This document shows positions 17,371 through 26,273 of a stretch of DNA of 64,000 nucleotides, in pieces. Within the stretch, counting starts at the first letter, position 1. Every line of letters starts with the position of its first letter. Source of the stretch: a candidate division WOR-3 bacterium (lineage in GTDB: Bacteria > Hydrothermota > Tepidihabitantia > Tepidihabitantales > DTDR01); assembly GCA_039801725.1 (NCBI GenBank), contig JBDRVE010000001.1, positions 14,833 through 78,832 on the forward strand. Direction: 5' to 3'. A program made the position numbers and the translations under genes. The notes beneath the pieces are model-generated. The model did no database searches. It saw nothing but the letters and a program-made list of their open reading frames with translations, and was not told the DNA's origin.

Positions 17371-18488
17371 TTTATTAAAAAAGTTAATGTTTCAATTAAA
17401 TTATCTATTTCCTCTTTGGTATTATAAAAATGAGGAGAGATTCTTAAATAATTTTCTCTTAAAGAAATTTTAAAACCTTTTTCTAAAATCTTATGATAAA
17501 AAATTTTGCTTTCTTTATCTTTTCTTTTACAAGCAACAATGCCACTTCCTTTATTTCTTTCTAAGATATTAAAATTTAAATCTTTTAATCGCTCGATTAA
17601 ATAATTAGTTAAAAATAAAAGATAGTTTTGTATATTTTTAATTCCAATTTCATTCAAAAATTTTATATTTTCTTTTAAACCAATAATCCCTAAATAATTT
17701 TTTGTTCCCTCTTCTAATTTATCAGCACTTTTTTTCAATCTTTTTTTGGCAAATATTTTATTAAATTCTTTCCATTCGTATCCTAACCAGCCAATAAGCT
17801 CTATTTTTAATTTTTTTAAAGTTTCCTTTTTAATATGTAATACGCCAATGCCTTGTGGCAGAAAAATCCATTTACCGCCGCCAAAGACAAGAAAATCAAT
17901 ATCTATCTCTTTTAAATCAATTTCTAATGCTCCAACTCCTTGAATTCCATCAATCAATAAAAAACAATCATAATTTTTACAAAAATTACTTATTTCTTTT
18001 AAAGGAATTTGATAACCAGAAAGAAAATGTATCCAATCCAAAGCAATCAATTTTGTTTTCCTATTAAATACTTTTTTAATTTGTTTCAGAATGTCGCCTT
18101 GTAAGATTGAAATATATCTCTTTTCTACTTTATCAAAATTTTGATAAGGCAAAAAATTTGCAGGGAAATTATCTTTCGCAATAATTATATTATCATTTTT
18201 ATTAAACCTAATAAGACTTAGAACCGTTAAAATTCCTTCGCTGGTGTTTCTTTTAAAACAAATCTCTTCTTTATTAGCATTTAAAAACTTAGCAACGATT
18301 TCTCTTGTCTCTTCTGATAATCTCTCGCATTCTTCCCATTCAATATTTCCTTCATAAACATACTTATCAAGCCACTTCTCTATTGCCTTTTTGGTTCGTA
18401 GAGGCATTGGGCCACAAGCAGCGTTATTCAGATAAATATACTTCTCTAAAATCGGAAATTCCTTTCGATAAAGAGAAAAATTAATCAT
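17367..18488 (-). CDS. Class V aminotransferase-fold PLP enzyme
   Basis: 373 residues of the cysteine desulfurase/isopenicillin N epimerase superfamily. It has L-N-N-A-A-C-G-P-M-P at the N-terminus, D-G-I-Q-G-V-G-A (PLP-contacting Asp/Gln), and the PLP lysine in F-G-G-G-K-W near residue 212. The C-terminus reads R-E-N-Y-L-R-I-S-P-H-F-Y-N-T. It lacks the G-H-H-C-A-Q-P loop that carries the active-site Cys in SufS, so it is unlikely to be a desulfurase. The reaction is unknown. It is first in an operon with the DUF58 and BatA-like genes. Confidence 0.82.
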   Translation of the reverse strand: MINFSLYRKEFPILEKYIYLNNAACGPMPLRTKKAIEKWLDKYVYEGNIEWEECERLSEETREIVAKFLNANKEEICFKRNTSEGILTVLSLIRFNKNDNIIIAKDNFPANFLPYQNFDKVEKRYISILQGDILKQIKKVFNRKTKLIALDWIHFLSGYQIPLKEISNFCKNYDCFLLIDGIQGVGALEIDLKEIDIDFLVFGGGKWIFLPQGIGVLHIKKETLKKLKIELIGWLGYEWKEFNKIFAKKRLKKSADKLEEGTKNYLGIIGLKENIKFLNEIGIKNIQNYLLFLTNYLIERLKDLNFNILERNKGSGIVACKRKDKESKIFYHKILEKGFKISLRENYLRISPHFYNTKEEIDNLIETLTFLIK

Positions 18489-18496
18489 AATAAATA

Positions 18497-18525
18497 ATTA
18501 TAATTAATTAATTCTTAAAAATCAA
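18497..18525 (-). promoter_or_regulatory. Promoter of the aminotransferase-DUF58-BatA operon
   Basis: Minus strand: TTGATT (18520-18525), 17-bp spacer, TATAAT (18497-18502), then 8 nt to the ATG at 18488. Leader of at most one or two bases expected. Confidence 0.65.
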
Positions 18526-18543
18526 AAATACTTAGAAAAAAAC

Positions 18544-18571
18544 TTGAAAAAAATATTTATTTATTTAAAAT
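18544..18571 (+). promoter_or_regulatory. Promoter of tRNA-Gln
   Basis: TTGAAA (18544-18549), 16-bp spacer, TAAAAT (18566-18571), start expected just before the tRNA at 18580. Confidence 0.6.
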
Positions 18572-18579
18572 TTACTAAT

Positions 18580-18651
18580 TGGGGGATCGTCTAACTGGCA
18601 GGACATCTGACTCTGGATCAGATGGTCGGGGTTCGAATCCCTGTCCCCCAG
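18580..18651 (+). tRNA. tRNA-Gln(CTG)
   Basis: 72 nt. Acceptor TGGGGGA pairs with TCCCCCA. The anticodon stem TCTGA/TCAGA surrounds loop CTCTGGA, giving anticodon CTG. The U at position 1 and the overall sequence are typical of bacterial tRNA-Gln. T-arm GTTCGAATC. No CCA is encoded; the tRNA ends at the base before the convergent DUF2723 stop codon. Confidence 0.96.
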
Positions 18652-20337
18652 TTAAAATTTTTTAAGTACTTCTTTAAGTTCATTTATCTCTTCTTTTTTT
18701 CCTAATTTTTCTAAAAAATAAATATTGGCATTAACCATTTTTTTATAATAATCAATAACCAAATTTTCTCGTTCATCTAAAATCTTCTTTGGTTTTCGGT
18801 AATATAAATTTTTAAAATCATAATATTGGCATTCCAAAGTGTCTTTAATTTGGAAAGTTAAAAAATAAGGAATAACTTTTTTATTTGTGAGAAAAGCTTT
18901 TAAATCGGGGTCGTTTAAATTTAAATACACAAGGTAAGCATTCTCCTTTTTGGTTTCAATAAAACTTATAAGTAAATTTATGTAAGCATTTTGAATTCCC
19001 CAAGGCTCTTTTAATTTGTTATATTCAAACTGATAAAGATATTTTTCATATTCTTCCAATTCCCTTTTTATTTTACTTATAAAATCAGGATAGGTTTTCC
19101 TTAAATACTCTAAATAAAAAGTCCTTCTCAAAAGTTCCTTATCAATAATAATTAAATCTTTACGAAAATTTTTAAGATAACGAAAGTATAATGAGGATGA
19201 GTAAAAATCCCACCAATCAGTTAATATTAAAGAATTTTTCGGCAAAGAATTTAAAACATTATAAGTAAAATCATAAGCCAAATAAAAATCTCTCTTATTA
19301 TTTTTGGGATAATTAAAAACCAATAATATCAAAAGGGTGATAAAAAGAATCAAAAATCTTATAATTTTTTGAGAAAAAATTTTAATATGGGAAAATCCAT
19401 AAGAAGAGAAGATAATCAACGGAATAAAAGCAGGTAAATAATAGGGTTGAATATCAGGGATGCTATAATTTATGGAATTCAAAATACCAATAATTATTGT
19501 AATAATTAAAATTATGGCTAATTCCCGATTCTTTTGAAAAAGAAAATAAATTCCAATGATTGCGAAAAGAAAATAAATATAAATCATTTCTTTAATTAGG
19601 AAACTTATTTCGTTAACAAAATTTTTTATAACTTCATTAATAGGCAAAGAAAAAGACCAAACCCGATATTGTCTACCACTAATATGCCAGAAAAGTCGTA
19701 AAAAATCTTTGGGATTTCCCCAATTAAATATTGGGTCTGAATTTGCTCTGATTAGCAAATAAAAATAAAGAGAAAAACCAATAAGAAAGGAAATAATAAA
19801 TAAGAAAAGTTTTTTCTTTTCTTTTAAAATAAAATAGAGTATCATTGGCAAAACTATTGAAAGTAACATTAAATGATGGGTTAAAGATATTCCTAAAACA
19901 TAAGCAATAAAGAGAAAAATATTTTTCTCTTCTTTTTTTAAAAACAGATATATTAATAACACCAGAAAAAAAGCAGTTAGAGAATAGACTTCTATTTCGT
20001 TAACTATTGACCAAAAAAGATTATTGAAAGAAAAAAGAGTAACATAAATTAAAGAAACAATATTATCTTGGGTAATTTTTTTAATTAAAAAATATAAAAG
20101 TATTATCGTAAAAAAACCAAACAAAAAAGAAAAGAGATTTCCTTTGAAAGCTGGTTCTAAAAAAGGTAAAAAAGAAAATATTCTACCTAATAAAGTAAAT
20201 AATGGGTAACCAGTAGGATGTAAGATATTTAAATAGTGAATACCAAAAATGATTTCTCCACAATCAATTAAACCAACAGTGGGTGAAAGGGTAGAAAATA
20301 AAATAAGAAAAATAATTAGGAAATAAAGATAAACCAA
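18652..20337 (-). CDS. DUF2723 multi-pass membrane protein (TMEM260/protein O-mannosyltransferase-like)
   Basis: 561 residues with about ten transmembrane helices in the first 350 and a soluble C-terminal part. The N-terminal loop S-P-T-V-G-L-I-D-C-G-E-I followed by L-H-P-T-G-Y-P-L-F-T-L-L-G matches the DUF2723 signature, where the Asp/Glu in the first loop is the expected catalytic position of polyprenol-dependent mannosyltransferases. Probably a GT-C glycosyltransferase acting on exported proteins. It abuts fabD with no gap and is likely in the lipB-M50-fabD transcript. Confidence 0.82.
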   Translation of the reverse strand: MVYLYFLIIFLILFSTLSPTVGLIDCGEIIFGIHYLNILHPTGYPLFTLLGRIFSFLPFLEPAFKGNLFSFLFGFFTIILLYFLIKKITQDNIVSLIYVTLFSFNNLFWSIVNEIEVYSLTAFFLVLLIYLFLKKEEKNIFLFIAYVLGISLTHHLMLLSIVLPMILYFILKEKKKLFLFIISFLIGFSLYFYLLIRANSDPIFNWGNPKDFLRLFWHISGRQYRVWSFSLPINEVIKNFVNEISFLIKEMIYIYFLFAIIGIYFLFQKNRELAIILIITIIIGILNSINYSIPDIQPYYLPAFIPLIIFSSYGFSHIKIFSQKIIRFLILFITLLILLVFNYPKNNKRDFYLAYDFTYNVLNSLPKNSLILTDWWDFYSSSLYFRYLKNFRKDLIIIDKELLRRTFYLEYLRKTYPDFISKIKRELEEYEKYLYQFEYNKLKEPWGIQNAYINLLISFIETKKENAYLVYLNLNDPDLKAFLTNKKVIPYFLTFQIKDTLECQYYDFKNLYYRKPKKILDERENLVIDYYKKMVNANIYFLEKLGKKEEINELKEVLKKF

Positions 20338-21252
20338 TTAATTAGATGAAAAATCTTCTTTTTTGCCCAAATTATATACCACTGCTTTTTCTTCTGTTTT
20401 TTTAACAAGACTGGTTAAAACCTTTCCCGGACCAAGTTCGTAAAAAGTCTCGCAACCATAATTAATCGCTGTCTCTACGCTTTTTTTCCACAAAACTGGC
20501 GAAATAATTTGGATTTCTAAATTTCTTTTAATTGTATTAACATCATTACAAAGTTCGCCAGTAGCATTCATAATTATTGGTATTTGAGGAGCATTAAAAT
20601 TAAATTGGAAAAGATATTCTTTGAACTCTAAATAAGCCGGCTCCATTAATGGCGAATGAAAAGCACCTGAAACCGGTAGCATTATAACTTTTGCTTTTTC
20701 CTTTGTTAATATCTCATAGGCTTCTTTTACAGCCGAAACATCGCCAGCAATTACTATTTGGGAAGGGCTATTAAAATTTGCCGGTACACAAATACCTGAA
20801 ACTTTTTTACACACTTCTTTTATTTTATCTTCTGACAAACCAATAACCGCAGCCATTGTTCCTGGTCTTTCCTTTCCTGCCTTTTCCATTAATTCTCCCC
20901 TTTTTTTAACCAATTTTAATACTGTGAAAAAATCAAAAACACCACTGGCATATAAAGCAGTGTATTCTCCTAAACTATGTCCCATTACTAAATCAAATTT
21001 TTCATTTTTAAAAGTTTTGAATAATTCTAAACAAACAATTGAATGGAGAAGAACCGCTGGTTGGGTAATAGAAGTTCTTTTTAAATCTTCTTCATTTCCT
21101 TCGAAGGATATTTTCTTAATATCAAATCCTAAAATTTCACAAGCCTCATCATAGATTTTTTTGGCTATCGGAAAATTATCATATAAGTCTCTTCCCATTC
21201 CCACATATTGAGAACCCTGCCCAGGAAAAAGAGCACAAATCTTTTTTTTCAT
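20338..21252 (-). CDS. fabD: Malonyl-CoA:ACP transacylase
   Basis: 304 residues from ATG 21252, preferred over a TTG 15 bp upstream that lies inside the previous gene. It transfers malonyl from CoA to acyl carrier protein for fatty-acid synthesis. Motifs: F-P-G-Q-G-S-Q near the N-terminus, G-H-S-L-G-E-Y with nucleophile Ser93, an Arg in the K-R-G-E-L-M-E block, and the catalytic His in G-A-F-H-S-P-L-M. It sits between an M50 protease and a DUF2723 protein rather than with other fab genes. Confidence 0.95.
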   Translation of the reverse strand: MKKKICALFPGQGSQYVGMGRDLYDNFPIAKKIYDEACEILGFDIKKISFEGNEEDLKRTSITQPAVLLHSIVCLELFKTFKNEKFDLVMGHSLGEYTALYASGVFDFFTVLKLVKKRGELMEKAGKERPGTMAAVIGLSEDKIKEVCKKVSGICVPANFNSPSQIVIAGDVSAVKEAYEILTKEKAKVIMLPVSGAFHSPLMEPAYLEFKEYLFQFNFNAPQIPIIMNATGELCNDVNTIKRNLEIQIISPVLWKKSVETAINYGCETFYELGPGKVLTSLVKKTEEKAVVYNLGKKEDFSSN

Positions 21253-21253
21253 T

Positions 21254-22309
21254 TTACATTGTTCCAAAGGGTTTTGGTGGAAACGTTAACAACAAAATTA
21301 TTAAAGCCAAAGTTGCTAATAATATGTCTTTCTTTGTTAACGGCGTAATCTCATCTTGAACCGGTGGATGTTTTAAACTAAGTAAAGAGACAATAATTAC
21401 CCAAAATAACCAACCAAGCCAATATCTACTAAGATAGATAAGAATTCCCAAAACAACAATTATAAATACTTTAAAACGACCAAAGAGAGCATAGGCAATA
21501 TGACCACCGTCCAATTGTCCTAAAGGAATAAGGTTTAAAGCCGTTACAAAAAATCCTAACCAACCAGCAAAAGCCATTGGATGTAAAAGAATATCAAATC
21601 CTTGGGGAATATCTTTAAAAACAATTTTTGTTAATGCGGAAAAGATAATCGAATTTCCTAAAGATAGACCGTATCTTATCTCTTCTAATTTTATTATTTT
21701 AGAAAGTTTTAGACCAAAATAGGTTATTGGTAAAGCAACTAAAAAGCCGGTTAAAGGCCCAGCAATACCCACTCTAATTAAAGATTTCTTGGAAGGTATA
21801 ATTGAGCGCATTTTAATAAAGGCACCCATTGTGCCAATCAAGGGATGAGGAACAGGTAAAAAATAAGGCAAACTTACCGAAACCTTTTCTCTTTTTGCTA
21901 TAAAATAATGTCCCAATTCATGGGAACCTAAAATTGCTAAGAGAGAAAAAGAAAAAGGAATTCCCAAAAAAATATCAGTAATTCTTAAAAAGGGATTACC
22001 ACCTTGATGAAAAGAACCAACCAATAAAGTAGTTAAAAGGGTTAAAAGAAACAAAATTAAATTTATCCAATAATTCTCTTTTTTTTCTTCTTTATAAATT
22101 TTTTCTGCCAAAGTTAATATGTGAAAATTTTTCCTTTTGGAAAAGAAAGGAATATAACCATAAGGCTCTAAAGCCATCTTTAAATTTCTTAAATTAATCT
22201 CCCAAGGCTCCCGTAATTTACCGACAAAAGTTTTTTCGCTAACTTGATAAATTTCAAAATAATTATTTATTAAAAACAATAAATTTTCTTTAGAATAATC
22301 AAAAGCCAT
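21254..22309 (-). CDS. Site-2-protease-type M50 membrane metalloprotease
   Basis: 351 residues, six or so transmembrane helices. The zinc-binding H-E-L-G-H is at 130-134, and the third ligand is in N-L-I-P-L-G-Q-L-D-G-G-H near residue 268. It belongs to the M50B-like group with a soluble N-terminal region of about 80 residues instead of PDZ domains. It overlaps lipB by 11 bp and is one base from fabD. It is likely to cleave a membrane substrate, but which one is unknown. Confidence 0.88.
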   Translation of the reverse strand: MAFDYSKENLLFLINNYFEIYQVSEKTFVGKLREPWEINLRNLKMALEPYGYIPFFSKRKNFHILTLAEKIYKEEKKENYWINLILFLLTLLTTLLVGSFHQGGNPFLRITDIFLGIPFSFSLLAILGSHELGHYFIAKREKVSVSLPYFLPVPHPLIGTMGAFIKMRSIIPSKKSLIRVGIAGPLTGFLVALPITYFGLKLSKIIKLEEIRYGLSLGNSIIFSALTKIVFKDIPQGFDILLHPMAFAGWLGFFVTALNLIPLGQLDGGHIAYALFGRFKVFIIVVLGILIYLSRYWLGWLFWVIIVSLLSLKHPPVQDEITPLTKKDILLATLALIILLLTFPPKPFGTM

Positions 22310-22919
22310 TTTTAAAAATTTTTATCAATTCTCTTTTTACTTCCTCCACTGTAATATCTTTTTTTATCTCTTCCTTTATTGAGGTCATTTTTAATCCCTT
22401 TATTCCGCAGGGGTTAATTAGTTGGAAATAACCTAAATCGTTATTCACATTTAAAGCAAATCCGTGGAAAGTAACATTTTTATCAATTGCCATTCCAATG
22501 GAACAAATTTTTCTATCTTCCACAAAAACTCCAATAAATTTTTCTTTTTTTTCGGCATTAATGTTAAAATACTTTAAAACTTGGATAATCAAACACTCAA
22601 TTTTATTTATAAATTTCTTCATATCCCAAAAACCATTTTTTAAATAAAAAATCGGATAGCCAACTAATTGACCATAATTATGGAGAGTAATATCTCCTCC
22701 CCTTTCAATTTGATAAAATTCTATATTTAACTCTTTTAATTTTTCTTTAGAAATCAGAAGGTTTTCTATCTTACCATTTCGACCAAGTGTGATAACCGGC
22801 GGATGTTCAACCAAAATTAATAAATCATCTATCTCATTATTTTTTCTTCTTTCAATATAAAACTTTTGTAACAAATAGGTCTCCCAAAAATTTTTTCTGC
22901 CTAAGTCAATAATTTCCAT
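22299..22919 (-). CDS. lipB: Octanoyltransferase, lipoate biosynthesis
   Basis: 206 residues from ATG 22919. LipB moves the octanoyl group from ACP to lipoyl domains. Motifs: R-G-G-D-I-T-L-H-N-Y-G-Q-L-V-G-Y-P, then K-I-C-S-I-G-M-A, F-H-G-F-A-L-N-V-N, and P-C-G-I-K-G-L with the nucleophilic Cys. I reject the longer TTG start at 22955 because those bases form the -35 box (TTGAAA) of a promoter whose TATAAT ends 7 nt before ATG 22919. lipA is not in the window. Confidence 0.92.
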   Translation of the reverse strand: MEIIDLGRKNFWETYLLQKFYIERRKNNEIDDLLILVEHPPVITLGRNGKIENLLISKEKLKELNIEFYQIERGGDITLHNYGQLVGYPIFYLKNGFWDMKKFINKIECLIIQVLKYFNINAEKKEKFIGVFVEDRKICSIGMAIDKNVTFHGFALNVNNDLGYFQLINPCGIKGLKMTSIKEEIKKDITVEEVKRELIKIFKNGF

Positions 22920-22926
22920 AAATTTA

Positions 22927-22955
22927 ATTATAAAGATTTTTCTTGAAATTTTCAA
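22927..22955 (-). promoter_or_regulatory. Promoter of lipB operon, predicted leaderless
   Basis: Minus strand: TTGAAA (22950-22955), 17-bp spacer, TATAAT (22927-22932), 7 nt to ATG 22919. It fixes the lipB start. Confidence 0.65.
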
Positions 22956-22994
22956 ATTTTTAAATATTATAAAACATAAGTTATAATTTTTAAG

Positions 22995-23675
22995 ATGAGA
23001 AAAAAAGAGCCAATAATTGAAATCAACGGTAAAAGATATTTAAGAATACCGATAAAAACTGCATTAATTAAAAAAGGGGATGATTTAATTCAAGTAATTA
23101 AAGAAAATAGTAAAGGAGTTTTACAAAAAAATGATATAATTACGATAAGTGAAAGCGCGGTTGCTTGTAGCCAAGGAAGGGCAATACCGATAAAGGAAAT
23201 AAAAGTTTCTCTATTAGCAAAATTTCTTTGGCGATTTGTTAGAAAAGTTCCTTATGGAACTGGTTTAAGAAATCCTTATAGTATGGAATGCGCAATAAGA
23301 GAATGTGGAAAAATAAGAATATTAATAGCCGCGATTATTGGCGGAATTACTAAACTCTTAGGTAGAAGGGGCGATTTCTATCGAATTGCCGGTAAACAGG
23401 CAGCAATGATTGACGCTCCTTATACATCAGGAATAAAGGAATATTATGAATGTGTAATAATGGGTCCCAAAAACCCCCAAGAGGTTGTTAAGAAAATAAG
23501 TTATTCTTTATCTCTACCAGTAGCTATTGTAGATGTTAACGATATTGGCGGTAGTTGGGTTATTGCTTCTTCTAATAATGTAGATAAAAAATTAATAGAA
23601 CAAATATTAAAAGATAATCCAGCAGGTCAAGGTAACGAAATGACACCAATTGTTATAATAAGAGAGTTAAAATAA
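22995..23675 (+). CDS. CofE-like protein (coenzyme F420-0:L-glutamate ligase fold)
   Basis: 226 residues. The pattern I-S-E-S-A-V-A-C-S-Q-G-R, G-T-G-L-R-N-P-Y-S-M-E-C-A, A-G-K-Q-A-A-M-I-D-A-P-Y and V-D-V-N-D-I-G-G matches the CofE/F420 gamma-glutamyl ligase family. Many bacteria without F420 carry such single-domain homologues whose substrate is unknown, so I do not assign the F420 reaction. ATG is 7 nt after TATAAT (22982-22987), though a good -35 is lacking. Confidence 0.78.
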   Translation: MRKKEPIIEINGKRYLRIPIKTALIKKGDDLIQVIKENSKGVLQKNDIITISESAVACSQGRAIPIKEIKVSLLAKFLWRFVRKVPYGTGLRNPYSMECAIRECGKIRILIAAIIGGITKLLGRRGDFYRIAGKQAAMIDAPYTSGIKEYYECVIMGPKNPQEVVKKISYSLSLPVAIVDVNDIGGSWVIASSNNVDKKLIEQILKDNPAGQGNEMTPIVIIRELK

Positions 23676-23812
23676 ATGGAATCTATACTATATCCTATAC
23701 AGCTCCCTCTTATAATAAGTATAAAATAAAATTAGACTCCTTTAAGCCTGTTTTGGTTTCTTAAAATTTTAATAAAATTTATAAATAGGTTATAATTTAT
23801 AAGGAAATAAAT

Positions 23813-23971
23813 TTATTCTTTCTTCCCTTTTACTAACCAGAGATAGACTGACCAGAAAATTATTGAGAATAATAAAAATCCTAAAAGAAGATAGATAAAC
23901 CCTAAAAACCCAACTCCAAATCTTCTAATAAAGGATTGGGCAAAAATTTGTTGAGAGAGCAAAAAAATCAC
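23813..23971 (-). CDS. 52-aa small membrane protein coupled to rpsH
   Basis: Starts at a GTG that overlaps the rpsH stop as GTGA; the sequence GGAGG inside the last rpsH codons is a Shine-Dalgarno site 4 nt upstream. The product begins [13 protein letters not shown], which reads like a short signal sequence, then [10 protein letters not shown] and one long hydrophobic segment, and ends L-V-K-G-K-K-E. It occupies the position where rplF follows rpsH in most bacteria. I cannot name the family. The coupling makes translation likely. Confidence 0.6.
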   Translation of the reverse strand: MIFLLSQQIFAQSFIRRFGVGFLGFIYLLLGFLLFSIIFWSVYLWLVKGKKE

Positions 23972-24363
23972 CAAACCTCCAAGAGAAGTTCACCGCCAAC
24001 CTTTTCTTTTCTTGCCTCTCGGTCGGTAAGAATACCTTTGGGAGTGGAAAGAATCGCAATTCCTAATCCCCCTTTCACTTTAGGAATATCTTTCACACCA
24101 ACATATATTCGACGGCTAGGCTTGGAAATTCTTTTCAAACCATAAATCACTGGTTTGCCTTCAGGAGTGTATTTTAAAATAATATTAATCTCTTTTTTTA
24201 CCCCTTCACCAATAACTTGAAAATTAGTAATATAACCCTCTTCTAAAAGAATCCGAACAATTTCTAATTTCATTTTTGAATAAGGAACCCTTACCTCTTT
24301 ATGACGAACCATTAAAGCGTTCCTTATTCTTGTCAGCATATCGCTTATGGGATCCGTAATCAT
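23968..24363 (-). CDS. rpsH: 30S ribosomal protein S8
   Basis: 131 residues, beginning [16 protein letters not shown] as usual for S8, which binds 16S rRNA helix 21. The C-terminal block [13 protein letters not shown] is conserved. This is the last recognisable ribosomal gene of the cluster: rplF, rplR, rpsE, rpmD, rplO and secY do not follow. It carries a GGAGG near its end that probably serves the small downstream ORF. Confidence 0.98.
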   Translation of the reverse strand: MITDPISDMLTRIRNALMVRHKEVRVPYSKMKLEIVRILLEEGYITNFQVIGEGVKKEINIILKYTPEGKPVIYGLKRISKPSRRIYVGVKDIPKVKGGLGIAILSTPKGILTDREARKEKVGGELLLEVW

Positions 24364-24376
24364 CTTACCTCCTACA

Positions 24377-24562
24377 TTACCAACTTGCTTTTCTCACACC
24401 CGGTATCTCACCTTTTAGAGCTAATTCGCGAAAACAAATCCGGCATAATCCAAACTTTCTTAAATAGCCCCGAGGACGAAAACATCTTTGACAACGAAAT
24501 CTTATTCGGGTTTTATACTTTGGTTCTTTTTTACTTTTTTCAATATGACACTTTCTTGCCAT
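24377..24562 (-). CDS. rpsZ: 30S ribosomal protein S14, zinc-binding type
   Basis: 61 residues, the short C+ form of S14. Two Cys pairs (C-Q-R-C and C-R-I-C) bind zinc, and the C-terminus [11 protein letters not shown] is conserved. Located between rplE and rpsH, its normal position. Confidence 0.97.
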   Translation of the reverse strand: MARKCHIEKSKKEPKYKTRIRFRCQRCFRPRGYLRKFGLCRICFRELALKGEIPGVRKASW

Positions 24563-24563
24563 T

Positions 24564-25136
24564 TTACTCCTTTCTAAATACCATTCCCAATTCTTCTAAT
24601 AATGCTTTCGCCTCATCATCGCTCTTAGCAGTTGTGACAATTGCAATATCCATTCCAAAAATCTTTTTTACTTTACCAGCGTCAACTTCGGGAAAAATAA
24701 CTTGTTCATCAATTCCTAAATTATAATTTCCACGAGTATCAAAAGAAGAAGGATCAAAGCCTCGAAAATCCCTTATTCTTGGCGCAGCAAAATTAAGAAA
24801 CCGATCCAAAAATTCATACATTCGATAACCTCTCAATGTTACCTTACACGCAATGGGCATACCTTTTCTTAATTTAAAAGCAGAAACCGATCTCTTCGCA
24901 CGAACAATCATTGGTCTTTGGCCAGTGATTAAACTCAAATCCTCACTAATAATATCTAAAATTTTAGGATCAGAGATTGCTTCACCGGCAGCAACATTTA
25001 TCACAATCTTTTCTAACTTAGGAACTTGCATCGGATTTTTGTAACCAAATTTTTTCATTAAAGTTGGTACAATACGTTTTCGATATTCTTCTAATAATCT
25101 TGGAATATATTTAGCTTTTTCAGTCGATGATTTCAT
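24564..25136 (-). CDS. rplE: 50S ribosomal protein L5
   Basis: 190 residues, slightly longer than usual at the N-terminus. L5 binds 5S rRNA in the central protuberance. Conserved blocks are [14 protein letters not shown]-x-x-x-R-A-K, F-R-G-F-D and [10 protein letters not shown]. The start overlaps rplX by 17 bp. Confidence 0.98.
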   Translation of the reverse strand: MKSSTEKAKYIPRLLEEYRKRIVPTLMKKFGYKNPMQVPKLEKIVINVAAGEAISDPKILDIISEDLSLITGQRPMIVRAKRSVSAFKLRKGMPIACKVTLRGYRMYEFLDRFLNFAAPRIRDFRGFDPSSFDTRGNYNLGIDEQVIFPEVDAGKVKKIFGMDIAIVTTAKSDDEAKALLEELGMVFRKE

Positions 25137-25452
25137 TGCATTTTTTACAAATTCTAACTCTTCTATTTTCTATTTTTTCTCTTCTCACTTTTGTTTTCTG
25201 ACCGCATTTTGGACAAATAAGCGCCAACTTACACACTGGTAGAGGCAAGGGAATATCAATAATTCCGCCTGGTTGATCTACTCCTCGAGGTCTTTGGTGC
25301 TTCTTATGTAAATTTACTCCTTCTACCACCGCTCTTACTAAATTCTTATCTCTTTCATAAAGCATTTTAATAATCTTTCCTCTTTTTCCTTTTTCTTCTC
25401 CAGAAATTACTTCCACAATATCATTCTTTTTAAGATAAGTTTTAAGTCTCAT
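25120..25452 (-). CDS. rplX: 50S ribosomal protein L24 with C-terminal Cys pairs
   Basis: 110 residues. N-terminal KOW domain with [16 protein letters not shown], then E-G-V-N-L-H-K-K-H. The C-terminus has C-P-K-C and C-K-K-C, a zinc-binding variant seen in several phyla. It overlaps rplN as ATGA. Confidence 0.97.
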   Translation of the reverse strand: MRLKTYLKKNDIVEVISGEEKGKRGKIIKMLYERDKNLVRAVVEGVNLHKKHQRPRGVDQPGGIIDIPLPLPVCKLALICPKCGQKTKVRREKIENRRVRICKKCNEIID

Positions 25453-25817
25453 ACAACCTCAGCAGCAAGAGAAATTATTTTTGTAAACATTTTGTCTCTT
25501 AATTCCCGAGCAACTGGTCCAAATACTCTTGTACCTCTTGGTTCTCCCTTCTCATCAATCAAAACGCAGGCATTATCATCAAACCGAATGTAAGAACCGT
25601 CCGGACGACGATACTCTTTTTTTGTCCGCACGATTACCGCCCTAGCTTTATCACCTTTTTTAATTGGCGCCTGAGGCACAGCATCTTTAATTGTTACCAC
25701 CACAATATCGCCAACATAACCGTATCTTCTTTTTGAACCACCTAAAACTTTTATTACCATTGCCTCTTTGGCACCAGTATTATCAGCAACTACTAATCTT
25801 GTAAAATCTTGAATCAT
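25449..25817 (-). CDS. rplN: 50S ribosomal protein L14
   Basis: 122 residues from ATG 25817, the usual L14 start (M-I-Q-D-F-T-R-L) and an ATGA overlap with the rpsQ stop. An earlier in-frame start inside rpsQ is rejected. Contains V-A-D-N-T-G-A-K and [13 protein letters not shown]. Confidence 0.98.
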   Translation of the reverse strand: MIQDFTRLVVADNTGAKEAMVIKVLGGSKRRYGYVGDIVVVTIKDAVPQAPIKKGDKARAVIVRTKKEYRRPDGSYIRFDDNACVLIDEKGEPRGTRVFGPVARELRDKMFTKIISLAAEVV

Positions 25818-26053
25818 AGTTTCTTCACCACCCGCCAACGTTTTAATTTTGATAAAGGTCTTGTTTCCATTAATAAAACCTTATCTCCTACCTGACATTC
25901 GTTATTGGGGTCGTGAGCATATAATTTAGTTTTTTTTCTAATATATTTTTTATACTTTGGATGCATTACTAACCTTTCTACTTCACAAACTACGGTCTTA
26001 TCCATTTTATTACTTTTCACCACTGCGATAACTGTTTTTCTACGTCCGCGCAT
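25814..26053 (-). CDS. rpsQ: 30S ribosomal protein S17
   Basis: 79 residues. OB-fold protein binding 16S r[15 protein letters not shown] and the E-T-R-P-L-S-K-x-K-R-W block are conserved. Overlaps rpmC by 14 bp. Confidence 0.98.
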   Translation of the reverse strand: MRGRRKTVIAVVKSNKMDKTVVCEVERLVMHPKYKKYIRKKTKLYAHDPNNECQVGDKVLLMETRPLSKLKRWRVVKKL

Positions 26054-26273
26054 TTTTTCTGCCCCACATTAAAACTTTTTCTTTAGTATAACCCCTTTCT
26101 CGTAAAATAGTTAAAACTCGAGCAATATCTCTTTTTAACATTGTTAATCTCTTAGGATTGGGTAAAGTCTCAGTCACTTTTCTAATTCTTAACTTAAAAT
26201 ACTCATCACTCAGCTCAAAATATTTTCGCAAAAGTTCTTCGTCAGAAAGTTCCCGCAGTTCAAATGGTTTCAT
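26040..26273 (-). CDS. rpmC: 50S ribosomal protein L29
   Basis: 77 residues from ATG 26273 (M-K-P-F-E-L-R-E-L), a little longer than the typical 65 because of a basic C-terminal tail. Helical hairpin with R[13 protein letters not shown]. Overlaps both neighbours. Confidence 0.96.
   Translation of the reverse strand: MKPFELRELSDEELLRKYFELSDEYFKLRIRKVTETLPNPKRLTMLKRDIARVLTILRERGYTKEKVLMWGRKNART

Noticed and set aside
17367-18488. Calling the class V aminotransferase a cysteine desulfurase
   Set aside because: The Cys-bearing loop near the C-terminus is replaced by R-E-N-Y-L-R-I-S-P, so the key nucleophile is not evident.
22920-22955. Longer lipB start at TTG 22955
   Set aside because: These bases form the -35 (TTGAAA) and spacer of a promoter whose -10 ends 7 nt before ATG 22919, and LipB family length fits the shorter form.
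22995-23675. Coenzyme F420 biosynthesis
   Set aside because: Only a single CofE-like domain is present; no cofC, cofD or fbiB partner is in the window, and such homologues occur in bacteria without F420.
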